From Anaerolinea sp. (GTDB lineage Bacteria > Chloroflexota > Anaerolineae > Anaerolineales > Anaerolineaceae), in assembly GCA_013824865.1 (NCBI GenBank), contig PNON01000022.1:1-35431 (forward strand): DNA of 35,431 nt, given 5' to 3'. Positions 35,312-35,431 of the stretch are shown one piece after another. How positions within the stretch are numbered: the first letter of the stretch is position 1; the number at the start of each line of letters is the position of its first letter. The notes beneath the pieces were generated by a model that saw nothing but the letters and a program-made list of their open reading frames with translations, was not told where the DNA came from and searched no databases. A program made the translations under genes and the position numbers.

Positions 35312-35431
35312 TCCTTAAAAATAGCACAGATTTCCAATTTTGGTAATAAAACTTGAAAAAAATATTCATCAAATCTCATGCATTCAAGATATTATTTTTG
35401 TAAACACACCACAGGCGCATTAATGATTATC

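Overview
The window looks like a chromosomal segment from an anaerobic or facultative bacterium of the Chloroflexota, probably Anaerolineae. I infer this from gene content and protein style: a CopA / TauE-SafE-cupredoxin / CopZ copper set, a VOR-type 2-oxoacid:ferredoxin oxidoreductase, a MoeA fused to a periplasmic-binding-like domain, and a glycosyltransferase with many membrane segments. No rRNA or tRNA gene is visible, and I see no phage, integrase, insertion sequence or CRISPR array. It is mostly ordinary chromosome with short operons; many start and stop codons overlap (ATGA, TAATG), which points to translational coupling.

Layout. 1-4.4 kb: lpdA (minus) diverges from polA (plus), whose proofreading domain looks intact. 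4.6-10.0 kb, minus: copA, a small lipoprotein, and a NarL-type response regulator and histidine kinase, possibly one transcription unit. 10.2-11.65 kb, plus: a TauE/SafE membrane protein with a C-terminal cupredoxin, then copZ, closed by a strong hairpin terminator. 11.99-13.68 kb, plus: a gene that standard ORF calling misses, an 85-residue SelW/Rdx-family selenoprotein with an in-frame TGA at the second redox position (C-A-V-U) and a bacterial SECIS-like hairpin just after it. It overlaps trpS by 8 nt, and trpS overlaps dtd by 1 nt. 13.66-15.8 kb, minus: cysS and a diverged dihydroorotate-dehydrogenase-like barrel. 15.9-21.7 kb, plus: a GT39-like membrane glycosyltransferase, two small membrane proteins, an ABC-2 permease without an ATPase, a PfkB-like protein that lacks its catalytic Asp, and a PAP2 phosphatase. 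22.0-24.7 kb, plus: a four-subunit 2-oxoacid (probably branched-chain) ferredoxin oxidoreductase. 25.1-28.3 kb, minus: a DEAD-box RNA helicase, then a polar amino acid ABC transporter (permease and ATPase, no binding protein). 28.7-33.8 kb, plus: UbiA-like prenyltransferase, moeA, a polysaccharide-deacetylase lipoprotein, and a MoeA-PBP fusion. 33.8-35.3 kb: bcp peroxiredoxin (plus), then thpR and rsfS (minus); rsfS appears to start at CTG.

How it fits together. The copper genes form a divergent detoxification or delivery module: CopZ chaperone, CopA exporter and a membrane/cupredoxin partner. The VOR complex, the molybdopterin insertion genes, the thiol peroxidase and the selenoprotein fit a redox-active, largely anaerobic metabolism. 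The most interesting item is the unannotated selenoprotein, whose recoding site lies inside the leader of a tryptophanyl-tRNA synthetase operon.
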